A DNA stretch of 64,000 nucleotides from Amoebophrya sp. A120 (taxonomy: Eukaryota > Sar > Dinophyceae > Syndiniales > Amoebophryaceae), in contig CAJINV010000001.1 of assembly GCA_905178155.1 (NCBI GenBank), positions 1,166,606 through 1,230,605 on the forward strand, given 5' to 3'. The notes below the pieces were generated by a model that was given only the letters and a program-made list of their open reading frames with translations, did not search any database and was not told the origin of the DNA. Both the position numbers and the translations under genes were made by a program. This document shows, one piece after another, positions 24,382 to 37,800 of the stretch; positions within the stretch are counted from its first letter, which is position 1; every line of letters begins with the position of its first letter.

Positions 24382-27168
24382 ATGGCGTTCGTCCGTCGCG
24401 CGTCGCGGCACCGGGCGAGTTTAGGAGACGCCGAGTTCCCCTACGAGGCCGGGCGGTATGTGCTCTACGTCTCCTACGCCTGCCCGTGGGCGAATCGGGC
24501 CGCGCTGGTGGCGAAACTGAAAGGTTTGGACGAGAAAGTTCTTCCAGTCGTGTCCGTGCACCCGATACGCATTGCACATGTATTTGGATCCTCTGATGGA
24601 ACAGGCCAACTTGTCATGCCAAATCTGAATCATGCAAAAATCTGTGTTGCATGATTACCAAAAGCTGTGCCTTTTTTACCGACTTGAGATGTGATTTCTC
24701 ATGCAGGAAATGCATCACAAAGATCCCACCGGATCTGTCATGCTAGGTCCTGGGGATTCCAGTCCTCATGGGTCACGTAAAACCTGCATGACAAGTTGAC
24801 ATATTACCAGAGCACCCGCACATACTTGCAATGCATACCCCACGTGGCAGCGTACGAAGCCGGGCGTGGACTCGCACTGCGGCTGGGTGTTCCGCGCGCC
24901 GGGGGAAGGGGTGGTCCCCCTCGCTCTCCTCGACAACGTCACCGCACAGGAGGGCAAGGTGGCTAAGGGTTCCGCACTGAACGAGGTCAGTGCGGCGGGC
25001 GAGGTGGGCAAGCAGACCGAAATCCGCACGGCGAACTGCGGGGTGGACAGCTATTCGGGCTGGAACTGCCGCACGCTGCGCGAACTCTACGAGAAGTGCG
25101 GGGATTCGCTCGAGACCGGGGGAAAATTCACCACGCCGCTGTTGTTCGACCGGAAACAGTATGAATTACAAATATGTCTGGGTCTGGAAGAGTGCAGACA
25201 TCTGTGATGCAGTTTTTCCGCAGCCCAGATCGTCTGGCATGCAAGCCCTAGCATCACAGATTCCGAGTAGGTATCCCGATGCCTAAACCGCATGACAAAT
25301 GCCCCCTTTCTGTAACAGGGAATGGGGCCTTTTGCTGACTATGCATGGCAGATTTTGTCATGATGTAGAATTTGCATCACAAATTCGAATCCATCCAGAC
25401 CCAGACGTATTTGCAGGGGATAGACAGCGCAAAATCGTGAATAACGAGTCCTCGGAAATCATTCTATCAAGAAGAAACATCCCCCCTCCCCATATCAAAT
25501 CGGAAATCTGTGATGCAGATTTGTGGCCACAAATCAGCTCATTCATGCTAGAAGGGAAAAGATGTGGACTGTAGTGCTGGATGGCGTAGGAAAGCATTGC
25601 ATCTTCAGCATGACAGGACGCAGCTGGAAGTGGGAAGCAGCATGACAAATTGCCTGCAAACGAGGCCACAACTGCGGCCCTTGGCCTTCTAGCATTACAA
25701 GTCGATTTGTGTACTCAAATACAGCATCACAAGTTTCGCTTTCGATATGGGGTGGGGAGATTTTTCCTTTTGATAAATTCTGCAGCTGAACAACTGGCCG
25801 GCCGACGCGAGCAACGGTGCGACCACCGGAAGTGTGGACTTGTGTATGATCGGAAATAGAGAAGGCGTCGCTTTGCATTTTTGTAGACTGGAGGTAAAGC
25901 AGCTCCTGGTTTCGTTGCTGAGGACGAGAATTTTTTTATGCGCAATATACCGATTCACTTTCAACACAGTCCGAATTTCCGGTCGGAGTAGAGGATCAAG
26001 ATTACCGTAGCAAAAATCTGCACTATCGCACATAGAAAGTTGAGAAGCAATCCTTTATTTTCCCGATCCATACACGACCCTCTTCATTTGAAGAAGGATA
26101 TCGACGAGTGGAACGAGTTCACCTACGACCGCATCAACGACGGCGTGTACCAGTGCGGGTTATCCTGTGTGAAAACGTCTCCACCCCATACTCAAGATGG
26201 TAGATCTGCTACACAAATCAAGGAACTTTGTGCGGTTCGCATGACAAATTTTTATAGACACCTAGTGCAGCAGTGTTTGGCTATATTAAGTACAACAATA
26301 CGCATCACACGTTGACCGTCTGATGCTGATTAGAGCATGACAAATTCGTCCGAAACCGCACTAGAAAATGCATCTCATCGGGCTGCGCATGCGAAAGGTT
26401 TTCCGCATGCACTTTCTGCATGACGGGGACGTTTTTACCCAGCATACTGCTTTGCGCGCACCCAGGTCGCGTACGACCGGGCGGTGGATAAACTTGCGAC
26501 CAGCATGCAGAAGCTCGAGGACCGGTTTGCGGAGGAACCAAGCCGCGCGTTTCTGGTCGGCGACCAGCTCACGATCGCCGACGTCCGGCTGTTCCAAACT
26601 TTAGTATTAAAATGAAAAATGCCCCCTCCACCCCAGAACTTGGCAGCATTTGTATTGCAAACCTTTCCAATACTAGAAACACTCCCTTTCCTGCATATAC
26701 CAGCATCGCAAATTTTCCATGCTGACTAGCCCAAAATCTGTATTGCAAAGAGCCCAGCACCCGCCGAATCTGTTATGCAGAAGATACCTTGCGCACCTAG
26801 AAGATTCTGCATCAGAACCACTCGTAGTCCTTTCATGCAAGACAAAGAGTTTTCATTTGGAAACTTTGCATCAGAAACTTTTGCAAATTATGGGGTGGGG
26901 GCGCTTTTCATTGTAATACTTGGTTCGCATGGACGAGTGCTACGTGATCTATTTCAAGTGCTACGCCGCGAGTCTGCGAAATTTCCCACTCCTCTTGCGG
27001 TACACCGCGCGGATCTACCAGATGCCCGAGGTCCAGGCGTGCACCTTTGTCCGGGACTGCAAAATCCACTATTTCACCTCGCACCCGCACCTGAATGCGT
27101 TCGCCGTGGTCCCGCGGGATTCACAGGTCGTCGAATTGCTGGAGCAACCACCCGACACGCTGATCTAA
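24382..27168 (+). CDS. Glutathionyl-hydroquinone reductase (ECM4/YqjG type)
   Basis: Omega-like glutathione transferase that reduces glutathionyl-hydroquinones. The N-terminus FVRRASRHRASLGD, the catalytic-Cys motif YVSYACPWANRAAL and the sequence VSVHPTWQRTK, HCGWVF, KIVNNESSEII, DIDEWNEF, INDGVYQCGF, RMDECYVIYFKCY and HYFTSHPHLNAFAVVP follow the family from end to end. These motifs are only continuous after removing IE9-IE14, which makes this gene the best proof that the elements are introns. It contains no ordinary GT-AG intron that I can see. An insertion of about 35 residues lies between GWVF and the RTLRELYEKCG helix. All six elements have worn flanking repeats, suggesting old insertions. 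Probably cytosolic, since no signal peptide is visible. Confidence 0.95.
24566..24837. mobile_element. Introner element IE9 (family 1, degenerate)
   Basis: Termini TACGCATTGCACATGTATTT and CATACTTGCAATGCATA are diverged family 1 arms. Flanks CCCGA/CCCCA differ at one base. Excision joins VSVHP to TWQRTK. The interior is shared with IE20 and IE38. Confidence 0.82.
25160..25422. mobile_element. Introner element IE10 (family 1)
   Basis: Left arm holds GTCTGGGTCTGGAAG, right arm CCAGACCCAGACGTATTTGC. Flanks AACAG/GACAG differ at one base. Excision joins LLFDRKQ to RKIVNNES. Confidence 0.88.
25465..25775. mobile_element. Introner element IE11 (family 3)
   Basis: Left TATCAAGAAGAAACATCCCC, right GAGATTTTTCCTTTTGATA. 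Flanks CATTC/AATTC differ at one base. Excision joins ESSEII to LQLNN. The interior is close to IE6, IE25 and IE50. Confidence 0.88.
25845..26072. mobile_element. Introner element IE12 (singleton)
   Basis: Termini TATGATCGGAAA and TTTTCCCGATCCATA are inverted. The flanks (TTGTG/CACGA) do not match. The boundaries are chosen because excision gives VDLCPLHLKKDIDEWN, matching the family pattern DLxPxxLxxxIDxxN. It lacks the shared inner words, so it may be old or unrelated. Confidence 0.6.
26161..26446. mobile_element. Introner element IE13 (family 2)
   Basis: Termini TATCCTGTGTGAAAACGTCT and GGGGACGTTTTTACCCAGCATA. Flanks CGGGT/CTGCT differ at two bases. Excision joins GVYQCG to FARTQ. Confidence 0.85.
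26605..26918. mobile_element. Introner element IE14 (family 6)
   Basis: Termini TATTAAAATGAAAAATGCCC and GCGCTTTTCATTGTAATA are both of family 6. Flanks TTTAG/CTTGG differ at two bases. Excision joins LFQTL to VRMDECY. Confidence 0.85.
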
Positions 27169-28825
27169 TATCCACGGTACAGAGGACGGTTGGACTTGGA
27201 GGGAAGAAGGGCAAGGTTTGTCATGCGGTGAAAGGTTGATGAGGTTCTTTCGCTCAAGGAGAGACAGTTACAGCAAGTGTCTCTGATTCGTTAGAACGCA
27301 TGCATGAGTCGGGCATTGGAATCTCATTTTGCATCTTCCTTTTAGTTTTATCGCATGATAAACTTCATGCCTTTATTCCGCCCCAGCACGTCGGCCTTTT
27401 CCGGACGATACAGGCTCCAAGAGTGGCGCGTCGAAGGGTCTACTCGGCTTTTTGCGAGATTTTTTCACAAAGCGAATATGTTGAGGGCGCAGTTCTTCCG
27501 CGGGAGTTGTGGCCGAAAGTGTTTCAGTTAATTTCGAGATAAACTACCAGTTTAAGAACCAACTCTGTCACGTGGCAATGCTACCACCAGCACGGGCAAG
27601 AATGCGCAGGGCCTATTTTTCTTTTTGCGGTTGTGCTGGGGCTGCTAGTACAACTGCTGTGATGGAACAACGAACAGGCATGGCACAGGATGACGCGGAA
27701 CAAGCGCATGGATAGAATTTACACGACTTTTTGAAGGATAAGAAAAGTACAGACGGCGCGGTGATACCGCTAGAGTTGTTCTTGATACCAGTGGACGAAA
27801 GTGGTGAAGTTGTTGTAGCTACTTTGACCACTAGAATAAGGAATCAGAATCCAACTACACGCTAGCCATTGCTCGTACCACCCTCGCTGGAATTCTTACG
27901 CTCATCCAGCGCATTTCGATCTGATGCTGGTCGGAAAATGTCCATGAAAAGCGTTTCATGCAGCAATACCGCGGTTTGGTGAAGGAAAGCCCTGCACTTC
28001 CAGTGGGTCCGGCTGTAGCAGTTTCAGAATAGCGTTCAGAACGAGCGGATGGCACTGTCGTTGAAAAATTTTCTTTGCGGAGATGTTTCGTGTCCAGATT
28101 CCAGAACCACACGGCAGGGAAACGATGCGGATCAAAGGTTTCGCTCACATCGGAAAAGTAGCACGAGCGTGTTCAGAAGATTTTCTAGCAGATCGTCTTA
28201 TGCACTCACTGTTCGTTGTTGCTTCGGTACCACGAATTTCCCGATCTCCCTTCATGTTGGTCATCTACTTCTCTGATCTTGTTTTTTCTGCTAAAAGGAG
28301 TCGATGAGCCCGGATCATTTTTCAGGCAGGGCAGACGTCAAGGCTGGTTCTCCTCTGATCTCTGATCCCATATCTTGCAGCTCACGTTGAGCGTGCCATA
28401 CGAGCACTTTGTTTTTGTTGATCGTGTGGTCGATCTTGGACTTTCTCTTTTTCGCTTGCTTTTGGTTCCACCTTCTGTGTTTTTGTGCAAGTTCGTTTGG
28501 ATCTTCCTTGTTCCGTGTCGATTTCATAGGAGGGTTTCGGAATGGTCTTGTGGAATCGGTGAACTACTACATGGCTACCAACGAACGCGTCGTGGTGTCA
28601 GATTTTTTTGCTGCTTTGAAGCAAACGTTTAGTTGTAGTGTTAGTTGATAGACAACAGTATAGGCGAGACTAACTTCACATCTCCATTTTCATCACACAA
28701 ACATTTGGAGAAATAATTTCTCAGGTCCTGCTTCACACCCGATGAGGGAAATTTCCGAAAAGAGCCCCTCGTGCTAGCGGAGTTGCCAGCGAAGAATATT
28801 ATCGCGCGTACGAGGACCAGCAGCT
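27169..28825. other. Long spacer
   Basis: About 1.65 kb without a supported gene. Short frames near 28083-28307 and 28409-28648 lack family features and GC-rich codon use. Confidence 0.4.
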
Positions 28826-31800
28826 ATGGGGTCGTCGTGGCGGCAGCGCCTCTGGTCCTCCAGGAGTGCGCTGCACAACGTCGTACTGTTTTCCGCGTGT
28901 CTCGTGACTAACTGGTTGGTTTCGTGGGACAGCAGCTTCGACGATGCGGATGTGGAAGACGATTTCCGTTTCCACCTCTCAAGAACAGGAGCTGCGCCGT
29001 TTGTCTCCTTCATACAACAAAATGATGAAAACAACTCCAACTCGCGTCGGACTTTCAGCGCCAGAGACGCCAGCGAAAATCTCGAGCGGCTGTCGTCACG
29101 TGCGCGTGAGCTGCTGACCGAGCTGGCTGCAGTAAGGGAGCAGCAGGGACGGGTGTCGGCTAAGGTTGATAGCGGGAAAGGAACTTCTCTGGCTCGGGGA
29201 GGCGAGTGCAAGTTTGAGGAGTCAGGGGAACTGTTTCGCGGGCAAGCATCTTCAGTGCAAAGTGCGAACGTCACATGTACGAATGAGAAGGAAGTGGCAG
29301 ATTTCGCCGAGACAAGAATAGGACGGGAGAGCCAGAACGCATCGCAGGACCGCTGCACAGGGGCGCCTCGTGGTATGCCGGGGACGACTCCAGAGAATCA
29401 CATTTCTACGACGGTACGCCATATTCAGGACAGGATTGCGGGACTGCTAGCGAAGCTAGGTAGCCGGGAGCAATCACCTCAGGGCGATTTTTTGCAATCT
29501 GAGGATACACACCATGACTGCACAAAGGATGTTCCTGAAACATCTGGTGAACAGGAGTGTAATACTGCTGCTGCTGCTGCACAAGGGAATAACATTCCTT
29601 CTTCCCACACACAATGTCGATTTCCTACGAAAAGAACAATAGCCACACCAGGAAGTAGCATAGCGGCGTTTCCTCTCGGAGAAGACAGGTCGGGTGCAGC
29701 ACTCGTAACCGCTGACGCTGACCCGTGTCGGCCCACGGGAACTAGATCCTCAACACCTGCCGCACCGCAAAGCAGGGCCGAGCATTCATCAAAAAGGAAG
29801 ACCACTAGTACACGACCGTCTTTGGTGTTTGCCACTGCCTACGCGTATTTCCCGCGGCTTCCGTGCAAGCGGTACGAGAGTGAGATGTTCAACGTGCACA
29901 CGGAATTTGAGGATTTGCTGAAGGACTTCCTGAAGATGTACGACAGTTATGCGGACCCCGTTGTGGAAGTCATGGACGCCGTGGTCCTGCACCAGATCAC
30001 GTCGATCAGCGAATCCTTTCTGAAAATCATCGAGAGCTACCGCCTCATCCTCTGCACCACGTTGTGTGCCGAGAGCTGCCACTTCGGCGGGCCCGATGGC
30101 TACGGGGTACGGCGTGGTGGTTTGGTGCGTCGGATCTCTGCTCGTCGTGATAGTGTTATAATGCAGTGGGTGCTGCTGGACGAGCGATAGCTTTTTCATG
30201 AGAGGAAACTGCTCTTGCGTCATAGCTTGAAGCAATTGCAAAATGAGCTGCAGCATGTGAATCAATAAAGTTGATGATAATGTGCAAAAACGACCACACC
30301 CAGTTGTTTCACAGAGTGCCACGACGACGAGAGTTTCTGATCTTTTTCGATTCGATACACGACCTACTGGATTGACCACTGGATCACGGAGTTGCACCGA
30401 AATGTGGAGGTGATCAGTGACAAAGACCACTGGAAGGAGCAGGTGAAGCTCTTCATGTTCGAGACCTGGACGGGCATCCGCGAGTGGCTGGAGCGCGTGG
30501 TGTCCACGGGCCGCATCCAGGAGGACGACTTTGAGCAGGTGGTTGGCGGCGCGCGGGAGATCTACACGGGCATGATCCGCCCGGCTTTCTCCATTCTGGT
30601 CACGCAGAACTCGCACAATATGAGCCACATCCTGACCATCGGCAAAGACGCGCGCACCACGACCGGCTGGCTCCAGGGCGTATCAAATGCAAAAGTGTCT
30701 GGGTCTGGAAGAATGCAAGATTTGTCATGCATATTTCTCATGACCCATGATGCCTGTAATGCATGACCTAGCATCGCAGTCTTTTAGAGGGCTTCCTGAT
30801 GCACCTTCCGCATGAGAAATGCCCTGTTCTTGTAGCACACATTGTATCCCTCTTGCTGGTCATGCGATACAAATTTTTTTGGAATCCAAAAACAGCATGA
30901 CAAGTTGCAATCTTCCAGACCCAGACATTTTTGCATTTGATAGGGCGACATGCCGCACCACAACGTGTTTACCTTGATGGAGCAGCCGCGGAAGGCGTTG
31001 CTGTCCCCGAACTTGTATCAAATGTAAAAATGTCTGGGTCTGGAAGAGTCATCCTGTTTTTGCATGACACAGAAGGTCTGGCTTGGAAGCTCTAGCATCA
31101 CAGGCTTCGAGAAGCTTCCGCAATGCCGATTCCGCATGACAGACCCCCCATTTTGGTGACAGAAAGCGGGCACCTTTTGCTACCTATGCATGAGAGATTT
31201 TTCTGTGTTCTGAAATGCGCAGCACAAGTTACATCCTTCCAGACCCAGACACTTTTACACTTGATAACTTGCTGCTGAAGTCGGACGTGTGTCAGCTGGC
31301 GGAGCGCAACGGCGAGAGCACGCGGGACATGCTGCACTCCGGCGCGCTGGAACAGGACCCGGACATCATCCGGATCCTGAAGCAGATCGGCGCGCACGTG
31401 CCCCTCAGCCACGCGTTCGTCGGCTGGCGGCTCGGTGACATGGACGCCGATCTGACGGATTGCAAAGGGTATTTTTAGAATATACTACGAACAAACATCA
31501 AATAGCGCTCCTCTGGACCATTGCGCATGTTATTCGCATCAGTGAAGCGGCTCTAGCAGCGGAAAACATTTATTTGCCGTATAGGTGCTGGATGCAGAAC
31601 GTAAATCGGGACAATACTTCCGTTCTTTGTGTTGCGAAATCCATGAGTTTTTCTTCTTGAGAAAACGAGCCTTATCTAATATAATTAGGTCCGGCATTTT
31701 CTACGACCCGATCAATTGTCTGGAGGCGGAGGGTTGGGGCGGGTACATCTTCCGGGTGACCATCCGCACCGAGAAGGCGGAAGTGATAAAAGTGCCCAAG

Positions 31801-34800
31801 AGCCAGCGGTCCTCGGCGCTGATCCACCCGCTGGGGAAGCCGGACTTGTATAACGTGCTGCCGTCCATTGATTTGGTGTGGACACAGATGGTGGAGTTTT
31901 CGCCGGATTTGTTCTTTATTCACCCGGGGTGCGAGAACTGCCGCGCCCTGCAGGAACTGTTCATGACCGGGCCCATCAATCCGAAGGTGGTAATTATCCC
32001 CTTCAACCCGCTGCTGCCCCCGCCGTTCGAGGTCATCCCGCTCTGGCCTGAGTTCTGGCTGAAAAACAAGGATTTACTGCCCAAGTCCCGCATGTTCAAC
32101 ACCACACTGCCGAAGGACTACGTGCTATTCAAATGGAAAATGATGCGCACTCATGCCGAGAGCCTGGATATGTCTGTCATGCAGCTCTCGAGATTGCAGT
32201 CACGCTTGCAGCTTTGCTTCGTGCGTGCACTCGCGGCACGTCAGTGGTTTCAGTGCAGTCGAAATTTCTTTTGTGTCGAATGAGTAAAAACGCACTGACT
32301 TCTTTACATGATCTTTGTCGCGCTTTGCTTTCCTATCCATACGCCACGCCCGACGACCTGGATAGTTACATCGCGTCCCTGTTTTTCAAGACGCAGTGCT
32401 CGCTGGCCGGCGTGCAGCGGTTCTTCGAGACGAAGCTGTACGAACGGCGGCGGAAATTCATTCTCCACAGCATTGACGGGGGCTACCTGACCTACATCCG
32501 CGCGGATTTGCGGCAGTACGTGGATGACTTCGCGGTCCAAACCGTGGTGATCGACAACCGCGACGACGTGATGTGGCGCATGTGGCTGGACGGGTGGTAC
32601 TGCAATCCGTACGCGCGCTACTACGCCCGCCTGGAGATGACGGCGCTGGTGGACGTGCAGCGCCTGGCCGACCCGGAGGTGGACCTGCAGACGCGGACGG
32701 ACATTGTGTGCGACTACCTGAACTTCCACCGCATCCACATCGCCCGGAAAAAGTTTGACTGCTGGCGCACGCACATGCTCCCGAACGCCCGCGGGTGGGG
32801 CGGCGACGGCCAGGAGCGGTGGTTCGCCACCCCGGGGGCCTGCCAGCGCCACTGCAGCATGAGCGCCGGCTGCCGGTTCTGGACCTTCGACACGGTGGGG
32901 CACTACGGCAGCACGCTGTGCTGGGTGTGGATCAACAACGACCCAGACGAAATCAAGGACGAGCCCGGCTGGTGGTCGGGGAAGCACATCCGCGATTTGA
33001 CGCACCAGATCGACCACAGCGCGCTCCCCGGCGTGACGGACTCCATGCTGCGCAAGTGGGCCGTGAACGATTGGCCCATGGTCGGGGGACTCAAGTACCT
33101 GCTGGACCGCCAGAAGCGCGGCCGCTGCACCACGCAGGGCTTCTGCGAGTGCTTCCCGCCCTATCGAGGTATAAGCACTTGTATCATAGCTATTAGGGCG
33201 GTGGGCGTCGTTGTCGTCGTGTGTGGCGTGCTTTTCTGCGCTACTACGTGGAGGTTTTGGTGTGAATACCAAATTTTGTGCATGAAATGAAGCTATTGCT
33301 CCTGGCAAGGTCATCATCGTCGAGAAATCTACTTATAAAACTGGATAAAATCCAGGTCCCGCCTGTCAGCACGTGCATCCGGCGCGCCAGCCGGAGAAAC
33401 CGTTTCGTGCCATCTTGCACTACCTGGTGGACTATGGACTGCAAATATGTCTGGGTCTGGAAGATTGCGAGATTTGTCATGCTTAGTTGGCATGACTGAA
33501 GAATTTGAATTTGTGATGCGTGTCAAAGAAGAGACCCTTTTGCTTGTCAAGCAAAAGCGCAGTTTGTCATGTGGAAAGCGCAACACTAAGCTGCAGCGTA
33601 GACACGTCTCATGCTTAGCTGTGCATTACAGAGCATTCACTATTCCCAATGTAGCATTACGAGTTTCCAGACCCAGACATATTTGCATTTGATATGGACG
33701 ACGTGGAGGCGGACGTGACTGATTTGACGTATTCCCTTCCGCGACTGTTATCAACTGCAAATATGTCTGGGTCTGGAAAAGTGGAAGTTGTAATGCGTGT
33801 CTTGTATTCCTAGAAAATCTGTGTTGCGTGAGCAGCAGCAGAGCCGTTTCCTTTGTCATGTAAAGTCGCAGTGTGTAATGCGTGCTAGACATCAGAAAGC
33901 GTCTCAAAAACTTGTCATGCTTGGCTGCCATTGCAATCGTTGCGTTCAGCTGCAAATCAGCATCACAGGTTTCCAGACCCAACCTTATTTGCATTTGATA
34001 ACTGTGGGAACGGTACAACAAGCACCACGACTACGAAGTGGTGCTGTTCCACGACGGCATGAGCATGGCCAGCCGGTCGCGCATCGTGGAGAGCAGTCAG
34101 AACCGGGTCTGGTTTGCCTTCTATCAACTGTAAAAATGTCTGGGTCTGGAAGAATGCAACTTGTCATGCTAAATCTGCAGCATGCAAAAATCTGTGTTGC
34201 ATGATTACCAAAAGTCGTCCAGTTTTGACCAAGTCGGGGGGTAGTTTCTCATGCAGGATAGGCATTAGAAAGGTCTCGCAGAATCTGTCATGCTAGGTCC
34301 TGCATTCCAGACCTCATGGGTCATGGAAAAGCAGCATGACAAATCGCGCATTCTTCCAGACCCAGACATTTTTACATTTGATACCTTCGTGGAAGATTTC
34401 AAAAAGGTCGACGAGTCCGTGCTGATGAAGAAGAAACAGAAGGCCCGGCTGAAGGAGGTAGAGTTGTTGGACCTGTGTTTATTTTCAACAAACCCAGATG
34501 ATCATGATTCTTCACTGCAATATAGAGCTGTGCTGACTTGATGCATGAGAAAAGATAAAGATTTGTTGTGCGTTTCGAGGCGTCAAATGTATCAGAAGCG
34601 CACGCTGTAGTTTTTTAACTTAAACAAGCTGATGCTCCTCTGCGAATCAGGTCAAATGGTCGATTGGATACCGAGGGATGTGCAAGTTCCGTTCGGGCAC
34701 CATGTTTCTGCAGCCGGTACGGTATTGAGAAAAAGACTTCCTGCGTCCTGCTCTCTAGTAGGTCGTCAAGGGGATGAAAAAAAGATACTAATGCTTTTGT

Positions 34801-37800
34801 CGGTCGTGTTACTTATGCGCGTAACTGTACTGAAAGTGCTGTAGCACGTGCGGTCTGAGAAAGCAAAGAGCGGCGCTGCAGCATGACAGTAAGTGAAACC
34901 ATTGTCATTTTTCCGCGCCACAGTAGAGCAGAAGTGTGGGAAGAAAAAATTTTCGTTTTCCATAGTTTGTGATGGATTTTTACGAGTACGCGATGACGCT
35001 GGATACCGACGGCTACTTCCCGCAACCACTGGACAACGACCCCATTGTATTGAGAGGAAAAAACCCCCCTCCCCATATCGAAAAGGTGTGTTTGTCTTGC
35101 TGATTTGAGACCACAAATCACGTCTGTCTTGCAAGAAGACAATTCCACAGGCTCTGCCGCATTATGCAGGCGGTTTGTGATGCTGTTGGGCCTACAGCGT
35201 AGACGTTTCTCATGCTAAGCGCCTAGGCCAAAACTTCTCTACTCAGGCTTGGCAGGAGCCTGCAGCCCTCTACTGCAAGACAAACGTGATTCGCGTACGC
35301 AAATCCACCATCAGAAACTTCCGCTTGATATGGGGAGGGGGGATTTTTCCTTGTGATACATTGAGCGGATGTGGCGCGGAAATTACACCTACACCTGGTC
35401 CCACTTGCTGCCGGACTATCAAATGTAAAAATGTCTGGGTCTGGAAAAGTGTAGACTTGTCATGCAGATTTTCCATGACCCATGAGGCCTGGAATGCGGG
35501 ACTTAGCATGACAGACTCTGCGAGGTCTCTGCCATGCCTATCCTGCATGAGAAACTCCCTTCCAACTTGGTCAAAAGTGTACAGCTTTTGGCACCCATGC
35601 ACCACAGACTTTTGCATGCTTCAGATTTACCATGACAAGTTTCGATCTTCCAGACCCAGACATTTTTGCAATTCATACGGACCAGCCCGGCGCGGTGCGA
35701 CACTTCTGGAGCTGGAGTCTCATGTATTCAGTCGGTTAGCAAACGTACTTCGTATAGATACAAACTTTTGCGTTTTTCGACTTTTCATTTTGTTTTCAAA
35801 TCTCGATGGGAATCGATGCATGGTACATGTGGGGCTGCAGAAACAGAATGAACGCGATTTTCTAAATCGCCCTTCAGGTTTTTCCAAATGAAGGACATTG
35901 ACTGGCGCACGCGGCCGCTGCTGCAGGATTTCATCCGTTATGCATTGCAAAAGTATCGTACTCGTATAAATGCATTACAAATTTCCTCAGCATGAGAAAT
36001 GAAATTTGTAATGCGGATTTGCCTCAAGAAAAGGATTTGCAAGACTTGCATTTATACGAGTACGATACTTTTGCACAGGATATCCGTCCGGAGGATTTGG
36101 AGTGGAACTACAATTTGTACATGAACGACATCTATCAAATGCAAATATGTGTGGGTCTGGAAACTTGTGATGCTGGCTTGGGAATGGTGGACACACTAAA
36201 CTACGCAGCCGAGCATGACAAGTTCTTGAGCTGCTATGCGTTGCGAGTTCTGCATGGCAAGCTGCGCTTTTGCATGACAGGCAAGCGACTCTCCTTTTGC
36301 TCATGCATCACAGAGTTAGGAGTCATGAGAGAAAAGCATGACAAACTTCCATTCTTCCACACCCAGGCATATTTGCATTGCATAACATCGAAATCAACAA
36401 GATCTCGTTTTTCCGGTCCGACAAGTACCAGGAGTACTACGAGTACCTGAACAGCTTCAACGGGTTCTTCCTCTACCGGTGGGGCGACCACGCGCTGTAT
36501 TACAATGAAAAATGCCCCCACGCCCACCCCATATCAAAACGCAAATTTGTGATGCAGATTTGTGGTCACAAATCAGCTTTGTCATGCTACAAGGGAAAAG
36601 ATGCGGACTGTAGTACTGGGTTGCGTGGGGAAGCTTTGCATCTTCAGCATGAGAGGAGGGAGCTGGAAGTGAAAAACAGCATGACAAATCGCCTGCAAAC
36701 GAGGCCACAACTGCGGCCCTTGGCCTTCTAGCATTACAAGTCGATTTGTGTACTCAAATACAGCATCACAGATTTTTTCGTTTTCGATATGGGGAGGGGG
36801 GATTTTTCCTTTTGATACGCTGCGCACCATCGCGGTGGGCATGTACCTGGAACCGGAGGACGTGATGCAGATGCGCATCCCGTACGGCCACCAGGGCTAC
36901 TGCCAGTGCTTGTCCACAGATTACCGGTGCTACACCGAGGAGCGGTACTACTCCGAGATGGGAAACCTGACCACCCTATCCTGTGTAAAAACGTCCCCAC
37001 CCCAGAGTTGTCATGCAGATCTGCAAACACAAGAGCACTTGTAATGCGCATCCCCATAATAGGAATTTCCGATCGTGTTTTGGAACTTGTAATGCTGTGA
37101 ACAGGATGAGCAGAGGGATTTGTAATGCGACTTCCCTTGCTAAACTGCACTACAATACAGCCTGCAATTTGTCATGCGTGACTCCCAAAACTTCGAGGTT
37201 TGTGTTGCAAAATCCCCATCTTGACTCTGGGGTGGGGACGTTTTTACCCAGGATACACCCAGCCGGACTTCTTCCGCAAGGAGTGGCGGGTGTGCGCTAT
37301 CGCAAGGGAAAATCTCTCCTCCCCATACTGAAAAGGTATATTTTTGGAAATTTGTGATGCTGATTTGTGGCCACAAGTCGTGTCTGTCTTTACAAGCAGG
37401 CAAACTCAGAAGGCTCCCCGCATTAGGGCGGCAGTTTGTCATGGTGTTGGGCCTGCAGCATAGACCTTGGTCATGCTGCGCGCCTCGGCCAAAACCTCTC
37501 CAATCAGGCTTGATAAGGGCCTGTGATCCTCTACTGCAAGACAAGGCTGATTTGTGTAGGCAAATCCAGCACCAGAAATTTCGTTATCGATGTGGGGAGG
37601 GGGGATTTTTCCTTTTGATATGCGCGGATCCCATCCCCAGCCCCAGCGAGCGGCTGATCAACCAGATGGCGGAAACGGAAGAGGAAACGAAGGAGTTGAC
37701 CTTCGTCGCCGGCGAGAACCCGATTTTAGATGAGGCGGAGAAAACCCGGCAAAGACAGGAGGAACCGGATGAGCGGGAGTGTGCAAAGTTGGAGAAGACA

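Noticed and set aside
27300-28650. Several open frames of 60-98 residues before the GT15 gene
   Set aside because: No conserved motif and poor codon use; probably spacer or untranslated region.
32304-33317. Long minus-strand open frame opposite the PAN/GT15 gene
   Set aside because: It is the GC-rich mirror of a well-supported + strand exon; His/Val/Arg-rich composition and no family features.
30681-37620. CRISPR-like array of repeats and spacers
   Set aside because: The repeated units are inverted arms of introner elements separated by unequal exons of a eukaryotic gene.
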